Shown in pieces: positions 1 to 9,263 of a stretch of DNA of 64,000 bases. The stretch spans positions 1,364,001-1,428,000 of the forward strand of contig NC_007511.1 in assembly GCF_000012945.1 (NCBI RefSeq), read 5' to 3'. Each line of letters starts with the position of its first letter. Position 1 is the stretch's first letter. Source of the stretch: Burkholderia lata. Lineage in GTDB: Bacteria > Pseudomonadota > Gammaproteobacteria > Burkholderiales > Burkholderiaceae. The notes below the pieces were generated by a model. The model was not told the origin of the DNA, made no database searches, and was given only the letters and a program-made list of their open reading frames with translations. The position numbers and the translations under genes were made by a program.

Positions 1-2
1 GA

Positions 3-704
3 TCGGACGTGCTCACGTTGCCGCTGGCGGAGCTTGCCGCCGCATGGGTGGCGCGCGACACGGCATTGCGGGACGCAATGGCTGCGAACACGAAGCGCGC
101 GCATCTGCCGCTGAAGGCCTGTCTCGCGAGCACGCCGCTGCGCGAGCAGGCGGCCGCGCTGGCGAGCGCGTTGCGCGCGGCGTTGCCCGAGGCGATCTTC
201 GCACTCGTGCTGCCGTCTCCACGCGACTGGGCGGCTCGGGCGCTTGCTTCGGCTGGCGGTTCGCCGCACGGCGAGGTCGACGAGGATGCCGCCGATGCGG
301 CGGCGTCGAGCATCGCGGATTTCCTGCGGGCGTTCGCGACGGCGGGCGTCGATGCGGTACTGCTGCACGAGTCGCGTACCTGGGAGGCCGACGAAACCGC
401 GCTGTGGCTCGAACTGTATCAACCCGTCGCGAACGTCGCGACGCATTACGGCTGGGACTGGGGCATGCAATGGCCGGCGGCCGTGACGCTGGCCGACGGC
501 CAGGGCCCGGATTTCACGATCGCGCCGACGCGATGCGGGCCCGGCACGGCCGGTATCGTCGTGCCGGACGCGTTCTGGCAAGACGGTGCGCTGCCGGCAC
601 CGGAACCCAAGTCGTTCGACGTGGCCGAGATTCCCGCTGCGGCACATCCGGAGACCGTTCTCGAACGGCTCGCGCTCTTACATGAAAGGCGATTGACATG
701 GTGA
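3..704 (+). CDS. C-terminal part of an unrecognised protein (5' end outside window)
   Basis: The frame is open from the window edge, so this is probably the 3' end of a longer gene; a GTG at 9 is the first possible start inside the window. The 230 or so visible residues contain a segment AGVDAVLLHES and a W-rich stretch (HYGWDWGMQWP) but no signature I can name. The first segment faintly recalls TIM-barrel URO-D/MetE-like proteins, which is a weak impression only. Its last codons overlap the acetoacetyl-CoA synthetase start (698), so the two are co-transcribed and likely translationally coupled, which suggests a role linked to acyl or ketone-body metabolism. Confidence 0.6.
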   Translation, partial: SDVLTLPLAELAAAWVARDTALRDAMAANTKRAHLPLKACLASTPLREQAAALASALRAALPEAIFALVLPSPRDWAARALASAGGSPHGEVDEDAADAAASSIADFLRAFATAGVDAVLLHESRTWEADETALWLELYQPVANVATHYGWDWGMQWPAAVTLADGQGPDFTIAPTRCGPGTAGIVVPDAFWQDGALPAPEPKSFDVAEIPAAAHPETVLERLALLHERRLTW

Positions 705-2695
705 ACGAAGGCGAACTGCTGTGGACGCCCGGCGAGACGTCCGTGCGCGGCTCCCATCTTGCCCGCTATCTCGACTGGCTCGCGACCGATCGCGATCTGG
801 CATTCGCGGACTACGACGCGCTATGGCGCTGGTCGGTGCGCGAGCCCGATGCGTTCTGGGCGTCGATCTGGCAATGGTACGGCGTGCAGTACGACGGCTC
901 GGCGCGACGCGTGACGGACGGCGCGCCGATGCCGCATACGCGCTGGTTTCCGGATGCGCGCGTGAACTACGCGGAGCATGTGCTGCAGAACGCTGCGCAT
1001 GCGGGTGCGGCGCCGGCCTTTCATTACGCTTCCGAAACGCGACCGCTGCAGACGATGTCGCTTGCCGAGCTTGCGAGCCAGGTGCGGCGCGTCGCGACGC
1101 GCCTGCGCGACCTCGGTGTGGTGCCGGGCGATCGTGTTGTCGCGTATCTGCCGAACGTGCCCGAGTGCGCGGTCGCGATGCTCGCGACGACCGCCATCGG
1201 CGCGATATGGTCGTCGGCTGCGATCGACTTCGGCGTGCGCACGGTCGTCGACCGCTTCCAGCAGATCGCGCCGAAGGTGCTGATCGCCGCTGACGGCTAC
1301 CACTTCGGCGGCAAGGTATTCGATCGCCGGCGCGAGGTCGCCGAAATCGCGCGGGCGCTGCCGTCGCTGCAGACGCTCGTCTGGCTGCCGAACGTGGCGG
1401 ATGCGATGCCGGCCGATGCGACGTCGCTGCCGTGCGCGGTGCACGCATGGGATGCGTTGCTCGCCGGCCCCGACGTGCCGGCCGATACGTTCCGCTTCGA
1501 GCGGGTCGGCGCCGATCATCCGCTGTGGATCGTGTTCTCGTCGGGCACCACGGGCTTGCCGAAGGCGATCGTGCATGGTCATGCGGGCATCCTGGCCGAG
1601 CACCTGAAGTTGATGCATCTGCATGTGGACCTGCACCCGGGCGACGTGATGTTCTTCTACAGCACGACCGGCTGGATGATGTGGAATCTGCTGGTCGCCT
1701 CGCTGCTGACCGGCGCATCCGCCGTGCTCTACGACGGCAGCCCGATGCACGGCGGCCCCGAGTGTCTGTGGCGGCTCGCGGCCGACGCCGGCGCGACCTG
1801 CTTCGGCGGCAGTCCGACCTTCGTGCAGATGATGGAAAAGTCGGGTATCGAGCCCGGGCGGCAGTTCGACCTGTCGGCGCTCAGGAGCGTGCTGCTCTCC
1901 GGTGCGCCGAGCACGCCCGAGACGTTCGCATGGTTCTACCGCAACGTGAAGCAGGACTTGTGGGTCACGTCGCAATCGGGCGGCACCGAGCTGTGCAGCG
2001 GGCTGGTGGGCGCGGTGCCATCGCTGCCGGTCCACGCGGGAGAGATCCAGGCGCGCATGCTCGGCATGGCGGTCGACGTGTGGAACGACGACGGGCAGCC
2101 GGTCGTCGACGAAGTGGGCGAGCTCGTCGTCACGCAGCCGGCCCCGTCGATGCCGATCTTCTTCTGGAACGACGACGGCGGCGCGCGCTATCGCGAGTCG
2201 TACTTCGAAACCTTCCCCGGCGTATGGCGGCACGGCGACTTCATGCGAATCACGCGCGACGGCGGCTGCTACATCTACGGGCGCGCCGATTCGACGCTGA
2301 ATCGATACGGTGTGCGAATCGGCTCGGCGGAGATCTATCGCGTCGTCGAGGAGATCGACGAGGTGGCCGACAGCCTGGTCGTGTGCTGCGAGTTGCCGGG
2401 CGGCGGTTTCTTCATGCCGCTGTTCGTGCGGCTGCGCAATGGCGAAACGCTCGATGACACGCTGCGTGCGCGCATCGCCGAGCGGCTGCGCACGCTATGC
2501 AGCCCACGCCACGTGCCGGACACGATGGTCGCGATGGAGCAGATACCGTACACGCTGACGGGCAAGAAAATGGAGGTGCCGGTGCGCAAGATCCTGATGG
2601 GGCGTCCGGTCGAGCAGGCGGCGAGCCGCGACGCGATGGCCAATCCGGCCGCGCTCGATGCCTACGTCGCGTTTGCCGCCGAGGTGCCGAGATGA
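698..2695 (+). CDS. aacS: Acetoacetyl-CoA synthetase (acetoacetate-CoA ligase)
   Basis: ANL-superfamily ligase that activates acetoacetate with ATP and CoA in the cytoplasm. The length (665 residues) is normal for the family. The N-terminal part carries the WFPDARVNYAEHVL segment shared with acetyl/acetoacetyl-CoA synthetases. The P-loop-like AMP motif SSGTTGLPKAIVHG lies near residue 280, QSGGTE near 425, YGRAD near 527, and the C-terminal catalytic-lysine motif LTGKKMEVP near 618. It starts inside the previous gene and its TGA overlaps the ATG of the next small ORF (ATGA at 2692-2695), so three frames form one transcript. The MalT-like regulator downstream may control it; that is inference. 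Confidence 0.93.
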   Translation: MVNEGELLWTPGETSVRGSHLARYLDWLATDRDLAFADYDALWRWSVREPDAFWASIWQWYGVQYDGSARRVTDGAPMPHTRWFPDARVNYAEHVLQNAAHAGAAPAFHYASETRPLQTMSLAELASQVRRVATRLRDLGVVPGDRVVAYLPNVPECAVAMLATTAIGAIWSSAAIDFGVRTVVDRFQQIAPKVLIAADGYHFGGKVFDRRREVAEIARALPSLQTLVWLPNVADAMPADATSLPCAVHAWDALLAGPDVPADTFRFERVGADHPLWIVFSSGTTGLPKAIVHGHAGILAEHLKLMHLHVDLHPGDVMFFYSTTGWMMWNLLVASLLTGASAVLYDGSPMHGGPECLWRLAADAGATCFGGSPTFVQMMEKSGIEPGRQFDLSALRSVLLSGAPSTPETFAWFYRNVKQDLWVTSQSGGTELCSGLVGAVPSLPVHAGEIQARMLGMAVDVWNDDGQPVVDEVGELVVTQPAPSMPIFFWNDDGGARYRESYFETFPGVWRHGDFMRITRDGGCYIYGRADSTLNRYGVRIGSAEIYRVVEEIDEVADSLVVCCELPGGGFFMPLFVRLRNGETLDDTLRARIAERLRTLCSPRHVPDTMVAMEQIPYTLTGKKMEVPVRKILMGRPVEQAASRDAMANPAALDAYVAFAAEVPR

Positions 2696-2889
2696 ACGCG
2701 ACTGCCTCGCGTCCCGAAGCGGCCGCGGCGGCCGGCGACGACGACCCCGCAGCGCACGAACCGGCGGCGTGCCTGCGGCCTTACTGCTGCAATCCGTTCG
2801 CGGCGTTCTCCGCGTTTTCCCGGGTGGGCGGGTGGACGCCGCCGCTGCCGGATGCCGGTGCGGTACCCGAAGGCGATGCCACGGCTTGA
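2692..2889 (+). CDS. Small ORF of unknown function coupled to acetoacetyl-CoA synthetase
   Basis: A 65-codon frame whose ATG overlaps the synthetase stop as ATGA, the classical arrangement for translational coupling. The predicted peptide has an alanine/aspartate-rich N-terminus, then a compact core with three cysteines (CLRPYCCNPF) and two aromatic FSAF-type repeats, and an acidic tail. No family is recognised. The CxxxxCC spacing could bind a metal, but this is speculation. It could also be a chance open frame in GC-rich DNA; only the overlap and the non-random aromatic/cysteine core argue for it. Confidence 0.45.
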   Translation: MNATASRPEAAAAAGDDDPAAHEPAACLRPYCCNPFAAFSAFSRVGGWTPPLPDAGAVPEGDATA

Positions 2890-2937
2890 AGCTGCCGCGT
2901 GAATGCGGCAGGATGAGCGACCCGACCCCTCACCCGG

Positions 2938-5607
2938 ATGATCGTGACCGTTTCCCGAAATGCGATCCAGCGCAGCGTGCGTCATGACGGCGTGGACCTG
3001 CGCGAGCACAAGTTTTCACCACCCGCCGCACGACGCGGCGCGATCGTGCGACACGCGTTGCTCGAACGCGTGACGCGGCTCGGCGTGCCGCACGTCGTGA
3101 TCCTGCACGCGCCGCTCGGCAGCGGCAAATCCACGCTGCTTCGGCAGATCATGGAGATCGGCACCGCGAAGCGCTGGACGATCGGGTGGCTGACGCTCGA
3201 CGAGAACGACAACGATCCGCGCCGCTTCGAAACGTACTTCATCGCGCTGGTCACGCAGATGGTGGCGGACGCGGGCGGCCCCGCGCCCGAGCAGTCGCCG
3301 GCGACAACCGACAACATGATCGACTGGGTGCTCGATCGATTCGGGCAGATTCCCGGCCCGATCGGCTTGTGCATCGACGATCTCCAGTGGATTCGCGATC
3401 CCGCGATCCTGCGGTTCCTGCGCGACCTGTTGCGCGCGCTGCCGGGCCGCTGCCGAATCTATATCGGGTCGCGCAATTTGCCGGACATCGGCGTGAGCAC
3501 GCTGCTGGTCGCCGAGGAGGCGCTGGTGCTGCGGATGGAGGACCTGCGTTTCTCGCCGGCGGAGTCGGTCGAGTTCATGACTGCGTCGGACGACGAGGCG
3601 CTCGACGCGGAGATCGCGTCGTTCGTGCAGGCGCGCACCGAAGGCTGGCCGGCCGGGTTGCAGCTGTTCAAGCTTGCGCTTGCGCGCGGCAATCCGTGGC
3701 ACACGGTCGACGAGATGCGCGATTGCGGGCCGCTTGAGCTGGTGCGTTACCTGTCGGAAAACACGCTGTCGCTGCAGCCGCCGGACGCGCAGGTGTTCCT
3801 GCTGAAAACATCGTTGCTGCGGCGCCTGAACGGATCGCTGTGCGCGGAGGTGACCGGCGCGCATCACGCAGACGCGGTGCTGCAGCGACTGGAGCAGGAC
3901 GGCCTGTTTCTCGAGGCGCTCGACGGCAATCCTGGCTGGTACAGGTATCACAGCCTGTTTGCGCGTTTCCTGTCCGAGCGTCTCGGCCAGGACGATCCCG
4001 ATGGCGTGCTCGACGTGCACCGGCGCGCGGCGCACTGGTACGTGCGGCATGGCGTGCCCGAGGAAGCGATGTATCACGCGGTCGAGGCGCGCGAGTACGC
4101 GCTTGCGGTGCGCACGCTCGACGAATGGGCGTCGCGACTGATCGCGGGCGCGGAGCTCGCCACGGTGGCGTACTGGTTCGACCGGCTGCCGTTGAACGAG
4201 GTGCTCGGCAACCGGAGTCTCGCGATCAAGGTCGCGTGGGCGCTCGTGTTCCTGCGTCGCGGGAGCCCGACGCATCCGCTTCTCTCGTATCTCGACGAGA
4301 CGCGCGCTCGCGAACAGGATGGCGCCACGCACAATCCGGACGTCGTGCTGGCGATGGCGACGATGTTCAACAACGACCTGCGCGGCGCCGCGCGTCTCGC
4401 GAACATCCCGGTGCTGCATCAGCCGGCGCGCGACATCTTCGAGGCGTTCGAACTGGGCGCGGCTGCGAACCTGCTGACGTTCAGCGCGATGGCGACGTGG
4501 CACGAGGAAGACATCCACCACATGCTCGTGCTGGCGAACAGCCACAACGATCATGCGCAGGCCGCGTTCAGCCAGGGCTACACGCTCGCGCTGCGCTGCA
4601 TCCTGCAGGTCACCAGCGGGCAGCCGAGGCTCGCGACCGAAGCGCCGCGCGCGACGTCGGGCACCCGGCCGTGGCCCTACGTGAATCGCGGCATGGCGGC
4701 GGTGGCGCTTGCGGCATCGCGGATCTGGGCGTGCTATGAAGCCGATGCGCTCGACATCGGGGAGCGGCTCGCGACCCAGTTCGAGGACGAGATCGCGCTG
4801 GCGGCGGTGCCGGAATTCATCGCGCTGTCGATGGTCTCGATCGCGCGCATCCACGCGGCCCGCGGGCGGATGATCCAGGCACGCGACACGCTCGACACGC
4901 TCGAGCGCCTGAGCTTTCAGAGCCAGTGGTCGGGAGTGCGCGAGATGATCGCGTGGGAGCGGCTTTACTTTGCCGGGCGCAGCGGCGATGCGGCGCGGGT
5001 CGATGCGCTGCTGCAGCACGTGACGGACGACGCGTCGCCGTCGGACCCCGTGTGGATTCCGATCACCGAGATGCTGAGCGGGCGGCTGCTGGGACGGATC
5101 CGGCTCGCGTTGTTCCGGCAGCAACTCGACCGGGCCGGCGAGTTGCTGAAAGCCGCGCTGGCGATCACGCCGGCCCGGCCGCTGCTGTCGGTCAAGTTGC
5201 ACGTGCTGCAGGCACTGGTGCAGCATCGGCAGGGGCATACGCGGCTCGCGCTGCGAACGCTGCAGGGCGTACGCGAAACGGCGAGCGCCGGCGGCTGCCG
5301 ACGCGCGCTGCTCGACGAAGGCGCGGAACTGGTCGCGTTGCTCGACCAGGCGCCCGACGCGGAGATGCCGCATACGGCGCAGGCATCGGAACAACGTTCC
5401 CCTACGGCGGCGTGGTACGGCGCCTTGTCGCAGCGCGAACAGGAAATCCTGCGGCTGCTGTGCAGCGGCGCATCGAATCGCGAGATTTCGGAGAAGCTGT
5501 TCCTTTCCGAAAACACCGTGAAGTTTCATCTGAAGAACGTGTACCTGAAGCTGGACGTCAAGAATCGCGCGCAGGCGATTCTCAAGGCGCAACTCGACTT
5601 GCGGTGA
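2938..5607 (+). CDS. MalT-like LuxR-family ATP-dependent transcriptional regulator
   Basis: An 889-residue STAND-type activator built like MalT: an N-terminal P-loop NTPase (Walker A APLGSGKST near residues 58-66; Walker B LCIDDLQW near 145), a long helical repeat middle for inducer sensing, and a C-terminal LuxR helix-turn-helix from about residue 830 (LSQREQEILRLLCSG, then SENTVKFHLKNVY). These regulators need ATP and a small-molecule inducer and act as cytoplasmic activators. It lies 48 bp after the acetoacetyl-CoA synthetase cluster in the same orientation. No clear Shine-Dalgarno precedes the ATG, and a GTG at 2977 is an alternative start. A strong hairpin follows the stop. Confidence 0.9.
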   Translation: MIVTVSRNAIQRSVRHDGVDLREHKFSPPAARRGAIVRHALLERVTRLGVPHVVILHAPLGSGKSTLLRQIMEIGTAKRWTIGWLTLDENDNDPRRFETYFIALVTQMVADAGGPAPEQSPATTDNMIDWVLDRFGQIPGPIGLCIDDLQWIRDPAILRFLRDLLRALPGRCRIYIGSRNLPDIGVSTLLVAEEALVLRMEDLRFSPAESVEFMTASDDEALDAEIASFVQARTEGWPAGLQLFKLALARGNPWHTVDEMRDCGPLELVRYLSENTLSLQPPDAQVFLLKTSLLRRLNGSLCAEVTGAHHADAVLQRLEQDGLFLEALDGNPGWYRYHSLFARFLSERLGQDDPDGVLDVHRRAAHWYVRHGVPEEAMYHAVEAREYALAVRTLDEWASRLIAGAELATVAYWFDRLPLNEVLGNRSLAIKVAWALVFLRRGSPTHPLLSYLDETRAREQDGATHNPDVVLAMATMFNNDLRGAARLANIPVLHQPARDIFEAFELGAAANLLTFSAMATWHEEDIHHMLVLANSHNDHAQAAFSQGYTLALRCILQVTSGQPRLATEAPRATSGTRPWPYVNRGMAAVALAASRIWACYEADALDIGERLATQFEDEIALAAVPEFIALSMVSIARIHAARGRMIQARDTLDTLERLSFQSQWSGVREMIAWERLYFAGRSGDAARVDALLQHVTDDASPSDPVWIPITEMLSGRLLGRIRLALFRQQLDRAGELLKAALAITPARPLLSVKLHVLQALVQHRQGHTRLALRTLQGVRETASAGGCRRALLDEGAELVALLDQAPDAEMPHTAQASEQRSPTAAWYGALSQREQEILRLLCSGASNREISEKLFLSENTVKFHLKNVYLKLDVKNRAQAILKAQLDLR

Positions 5608-5615
5608 CGCAATGC

Positions 5616-5654
5616 GAAGAGGCCGGCCACGCGGGTTGCGTGGCCGGCCTCTTC
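5616..5654. terminator. Strong hairpin terminator after the LuxR gene
   Basis: A perfect 17-bp inverted repeat (5616-5632 with 5638-5654; arm GAAGAGGCCGGCCACGC) with a 5-nt loop starts 8 bases after the LuxR stop. There is no T tract, as is common in GC-rich Burkholderia terminators. Confidence 0.75.
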
Positions 5655-5773
5655 GGTACGTCAGCTCGGGCTATCGCGGCACGGGAGCGTGCGGCGGAAA
5701 ATGCCGGCCACCGTGTCACGTCCGGGCAGGGCCGACCACCGGCATGTTGCGCCGGCCGGCAGCCCGCCTCGCG

Positions 5774-6706
5774 TTACGCCCCCAGATGCTTCTTGAAGAA
5801 CGGCACCAGTTGCTCCAGCGCCTGGCCGGTCGGCGCGGGCTGGTCGTACAGGTCATAGTGGGTGGCGCCGGGCACGATCTGCAGCGTCTTCTCGCTCGAA
5901 CGCGCGCGGTTGTACAGGTCGAAGCCGTCGCGGTACGAACCGAACGCGCCCGGCTCGCCGCCACCGATGACGATATGCAGCGGCTGCGTCAGCAGGTGCT
6001 CGGCCAGATGGAACGCATCCCAGCCGACTGCCGGCGCGAGGCTCGAGAAACGCAGCTTGTTGGGCGAACCCGGCTGCTGGCCGCGCGGCGTCGTGTAGTA
6101 CTCGACCGCCTCGACGATGTCCACGTTGGTCAGGCCGGCCTGCTCGAGCGCCGCCTTGGAGGTCGGGATGTAGGTGGTCAGCAGCGGTTCGGCGCCGCGT
6201 GCTTCCGCCGTACGCTGGCTGGCGATCGCGTCCAGTGCCTTCAGCGCCGAATCCGGCGTCAGGTCGCCTTCACGCATGATGCGGCCGTAGTTGGCTGCGA
6301 CCACCGTGCCCACCGCCTTGAAACGGCGCTCGGTCATCGCTGCATTGACCGCATAACCGCCGCCGCCGCACACGCCCAGCACGCCGATGCGCTTCTCGTC
6401 CACGAAGGGGAGCGTGACCAGGTAGTCCACCGCGCAGCGGAAGTCTTCCACGCGCAGCGTCGGATCTTCGCTGAAGCGTGGCTCGCCGCCGCTCGCGCCC
6501 TGGGTCGATGCGTCGAAGGCCAGCGTGATGAAACCCTGCTCGGCGAGCTGTTCGCCATAGATGCGGCCCGAGGTCTGCTCCTTGCAGCTGCTGATCGGGT
6601 GCGCGCAGACGATGGCCGGGTAGGTCTTCGTTTCGTCGAAGTCCTTCGGGAAGCGAAGGTCGGCGGCCACGTCCCACGTGCGGTTCTTGAAGGTCACGGA
6701 TTTCAT
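5774..6706 (-). CDS. Alpha/beta hydrolase, dienelactone-hydrolase/YcjY-like, Cys nucleophile
   Basis: A 310-residue alpha/beta hydrolase. The nucleophile elbow reads GVCGGG with Cys113 where most esterases carry Ser, as in dienelactone hydrolases. A C-terminal GATHYDLYD segment supplies the likely histidine. The chosen ATG has an AGGA Shine-Dalgarno 7-8 bases upstream; longer readings upstream are Arg-rich and implausible. It is transcribed divergently from the LysR gene at 6911, the usual arrangement for a LysR-controlled enzyme. The substrate is unknown; lactone or ester hydrolysis would fit the neighbouring Baeyer-Villiger cluster. Confidence 0.85.
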   Translation of the reverse strand: MKSVTFKNRTWDVAADLRFPKDFDETKTYPAIVCAHPISSCKEQTSGRIYGEQLAEQGFITLAFDASTQGASGGEPRFSEDPTLRVEDFRCAVDYLVTLPFVDEKRIGVLGVCGGGGYAVNAAMTERRFKAVGTVVAANYGRIMREGDLTPDSALKALDAIASQRTAEARGAEPLLTTYIPTSKAALEQAGLTNVDIVEAVEYYTTPRGQQPGSPNKLRFSSLAPAVGWDAFHLAEHLLTQPLHIVIGGGEPGAFGSYRDGFDLYNRARSSEKTLQIVPGATHYDLYDQPAPTGQALEQLVPFFKKHLGA

Positions 6707-6910
6707 GGTGAGGTCCTGTCGTGTGCGCGTGGCCGGTCGGGCCCTGCGCGATGAGTGGATCGGGACACGTTTCCCGGGGAGCGAGCCGAACGCCGGCATG
6801 CTGCCTGGGAGGACGTACCGTTGGTGCTCGCGGTGAGTAACACTTTAGACCTTGACAGGCTCGGTGATAATCCAGAAAAATTTTGATGCAGTTATTAGTG
6901 GAGCTTCTGA

Positions 6911-7804
6911 ATGAACGGCAACAACCTCAAGGACCTGACGGCATTCCTGCTGGTCGCCGAAGAAGGCAGCTTCACGCGCGCGGCCGCGCGCCTGGGCATC
7001 TCGCAGTCGGCGCTCAGCCAGGTCATCCGCGCGCTCGAGACGCGGCTGGGCCTGCAGCTGTTCGCGCGCACCACGCGCAGCGTTTCGCTGACCGCCGCGG
7101 GCAGCCGGTTGCTGGAGCTGATCGGCCCGGCGATGGGCGAGATCGACTCGGGCCTCGACGAAATTACCCACCTGCGCGACAAGCCCGCCGGGACGATCCG
7201 CCTCAATGCCGACGAATATGCGGTGCAGCATGTCCTGCAGCCGGCCGTGACGCGGCTTTTGCCCGCGTACCCCGACATCCGCGTCGAACTCAATATCGAT
7301 TACGGGCTGACCGACATCGTCAGCGGCCGCTACGACGCGGGCGTGCGGCGCGGCGGGCTCGTGGCCAAGGACATGATCGCCGTGCAGATCAGCCCGCCGC
7401 ATCCGATGTCGGTCGTCGGGGCGCCGGCGTATTTCGCCAGCCGGCCGGCGCCGAAACTCCCACGCGACCTGACCGACCACCTCTGCATCAACCTTCGCCT
7501 GCCGACGCACGGCGAGTATTTCCCGTGGGTGTTCGCGAAAGCGGGCAAGGAGCAGCGCGTGAAGGTCGACGGCCAACTGGTCGGCAACAGCATCGGGTCG
7601 GCGCGCGATGCCGCGCTGAGCGGGCTCGGCCTGGCCCACCTGCCGCATGCGTACGTCGCCGAGCAACTGGCGTCGGGGCAACTGGTCGAAGCGCTGTCGG
7701 GCTGGCGCAAGACCTACGAGCCGTACTACCTCTACTACCCGAGCCGCCGTCATGCGTCCCCCGCGTTTTCGCTGGTGGTCGACGCGCTGCGCTACCGCGG
7801 ATAG
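6911..7804 (+). CDS. LysR-family transcriptional regulator
   Basis: A 297-residue LysR-type regulator. The N-terminal winged helix covers about residues 5-65 (FTRAAARLGISQSALSQVIR), followed by the linker helix and a periplasmic-binding-like effector domain. It faces the Cys-type hydrolase at 5774-6706 across 204 bp, so it most likely controls that gene. The start at 6911 gives the family-typical short N-terminus before the helix-turn-helix; AGTGGAG lies just upstream. Confidence 0.93.
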   Translation: MNGNNLKDLTAFLLVAEEGSFTRAAARLGISQSALSQVIRALETRLGLQLFARTTRSVSLTAAGSRLLELIGPAMGEIDSGLDEITHLRDKPAGTIRLNADEYAVQHVLQPAVTRLLPAYPDIRVELNIDYGLTDIVSGRYDAGVRRGGLVAKDMIAVQISPPHPMSVVGAPAYFASRPAPKLPRDLTDHLCINLRLPTHGEYFPWVFAKAGKEQRVKVDGQLVGNSIGSARDAALSGLGLAHLPHAYVAEQLASGQLVEALSGWRKTYEPYYLYYPSRRHASPAFSLVVDALRYRG

Positions 7805-8268
7805 CGTCCATCGCCGTGCCGGCGGCGCGGGCGGGCCGTGCGCCGGTCATCGAGTGGCCGGCGCGGCTCGATCGCGATGCGGCACGGTTTGTCGGCGCGA
7901 TGTCAGGGTGCGTGCCGATACTGTAGCGGCGCGTCCGGAGCCGGCGCATCGTCTCTTGCTGGAACGTTCCGCGTGCCGGAAGCGAACCGGTCGCGATAGC
8001 CGATTCCGTTGTACGGAAACCGCCGCGCTCCGGAATTGACCGCTCGACGGCATGGCCGCACGCTGCACGTGAACTGATGACGCGCCGCCGATCGTGCCGA
8101 TTCCCATCGGCATGCCGGGCGGACGCACGCAGCGAAACCATCGCCCATACGGAGACAAGTGATGCCCCGTTCCCCTCGCGCACGGCCGAATCGTCGTGTC
8201 GACCTCCATGTGCATGCCGACGATCGCGCCGGATTGCATCGAGACGCTTCCCGATCCGCCGACGAGTA
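7805..8268. other. 464-bp intergenic region with two palindromes
   Basis: No convincing gene is seen. It holds a 10-bp palindrome GGAACGTTCC (7961-7970) and TTCCGT-TGT-ACGGAA (8004-8018). Both lie upstream of the hydrolase/dehydrogenase pair at 8269-10175 and resemble IclR-type operators in shape. The remainder is ordinary GC-rich leader. Confidence 0.45.
8004..8018. promoter_or_regulatory. Palindromic operator candidate TTCCGT-N3-ACGGAA
   Basis: Perfect 6-bp arms around TGT, 250 bp upstream of the hydrolase start at 8269. Two IclR genes lie about 2-4 kb downstream; IclR-family proteins bind short palindromes of this kind. The shared core TGTACGG recurs at 14707-14713 in front of the Baeyer-Villiger gene. 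Confidence 0.35.
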
Positions 8269-9198
8269 ATGCCGATGCCGCTCGATCCGCAAATTGCCGC
8301 GATCCTGAAGACCCTCGAAGCCGCACCGCCGATGGAGAGCCTGTCCGTCGACGCGCTCAGGAACAGCCTCGCGTACCCGCCGCTGGAGCGGCGCACCGTC
8401 GTCGGCGAGGTCGTCGATTTCGACATGCCGCTCGAAGGGCGCGTGCTCGCGGCGCGCCTGTACCGGCCGAAGCTTGCGCAAAGCGACGGCGTCACCGTGT
8501 TCTTTCATGGCGGCGGCTTCGTGATCGGCAATCTCGACACGCACGATCACGTGTGTCGCGATCTCTGCGCGGAAAGTGGTGCCGCCGTGATTGCCGTCGA
8601 TTATCGGCTGGCGCCGGAACACCCGTTTCCTGCCGCTGTCGACGATTGCTTCGATGCCGTGCGTTGGATCGCGGAACACGCCGACACGCTGTCGTTCGAC
8701 CCGTCGCGCATCGTCGTGGCCGGCGACAGCGCGGGCGGCAACCTGGCCGCCGTGACCGCGCTGAAGATTCGCGACGAGGGTGGCCCGACGTTGCGCGCGC
8801 AGGTGCTCGTGTATCCGGTGACCGACTATCACACGCCGCCGACCCGTTCGTACATCGAGAACCAGTCCGGCTATTCGCTCACGCGCGCGGCGATGATCCG
8901 GTTCTGGAACGACTATGTCGCGAACGAACGGGAGGCGCTGCATCCGCATGCGTGCCCGCTGCGCGCGAAATCGCTGGCGGGCCTGCCGCGCGCGCTGGTG
9001 ATCACGGCCGGATTCGACCCGCTGCGCGACGAAGGCGAAGCCTATGCCAATCGCCTGTTCGACGCCGGCGTGCCGGTCACGTTCCGGCGCCACGACGACA
9101 TGATTCACGGCTTCTTCCGGATGGGGCCGGCCTGTGCGGCCGCTCAGGAAGGGTTGCTGCGCGCGGCGGCGTGGATCCGCGACGTGATGGCGCGCTGA
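8269..9198 (+). CDS. Alpha/beta hydrolase, hormone-sensitive-lipase (HSL) family esterase
   Basis: A 309-residue cytoplasmic esterase of the bacterial HSL (family IV) type. The oxyanion motif HGGG is at residues 80-83 and the nucleophile motif GDSAGG contains Ser154. The acidic residue lies in ITAGFDPLRDEG and the histidine in MIHGFF. The length is typical for the family. The ATG at 8269 was chosen over earlier in-frame starts because those add about 64 Arg/Cys-rich residues foreign to the family. The next gene, a dehydrogenase, begins 65 bp downstream on the same strand. A second HSL paralogue lies at 12034-12972. Probable role: ester or lactone hydrolysis in the island. Confidence 0.9.
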   Translation: MPMPLDPQIAAILKTLEAAPPMESLSVDALRNSLAYPPLERRTVVGEVVDFDMPLEGRVLAARLYRPKLAQSDGVTVFFHGGGFVIGNLDTHDHVCRDLCAESGAAVIAVDYRLAPEHPFPAAVDDCFDAVRWIAEHADTLSFDPSRIVVAGDSAGGNLAAVTALKIRDEGGPTLRAQVLVYPVTDYHTPPTRSYIENQSGYSLTRAAMIRFWNDYVANEREALHPHACPLRAKSLAGLPRALVITAGFDPLRDEGEAYANRLFDAGVPVTFRRHDDMIHGFFRMGPACAAAQEGLLRAAAWIRDVMAR

Positions 9199-9263
9199 CG
9201 AACGATAAAGCGTCGTGGCGCGGTCGCGTCATGACTTGATGGACAAACGGATTCGGAGTGCGA

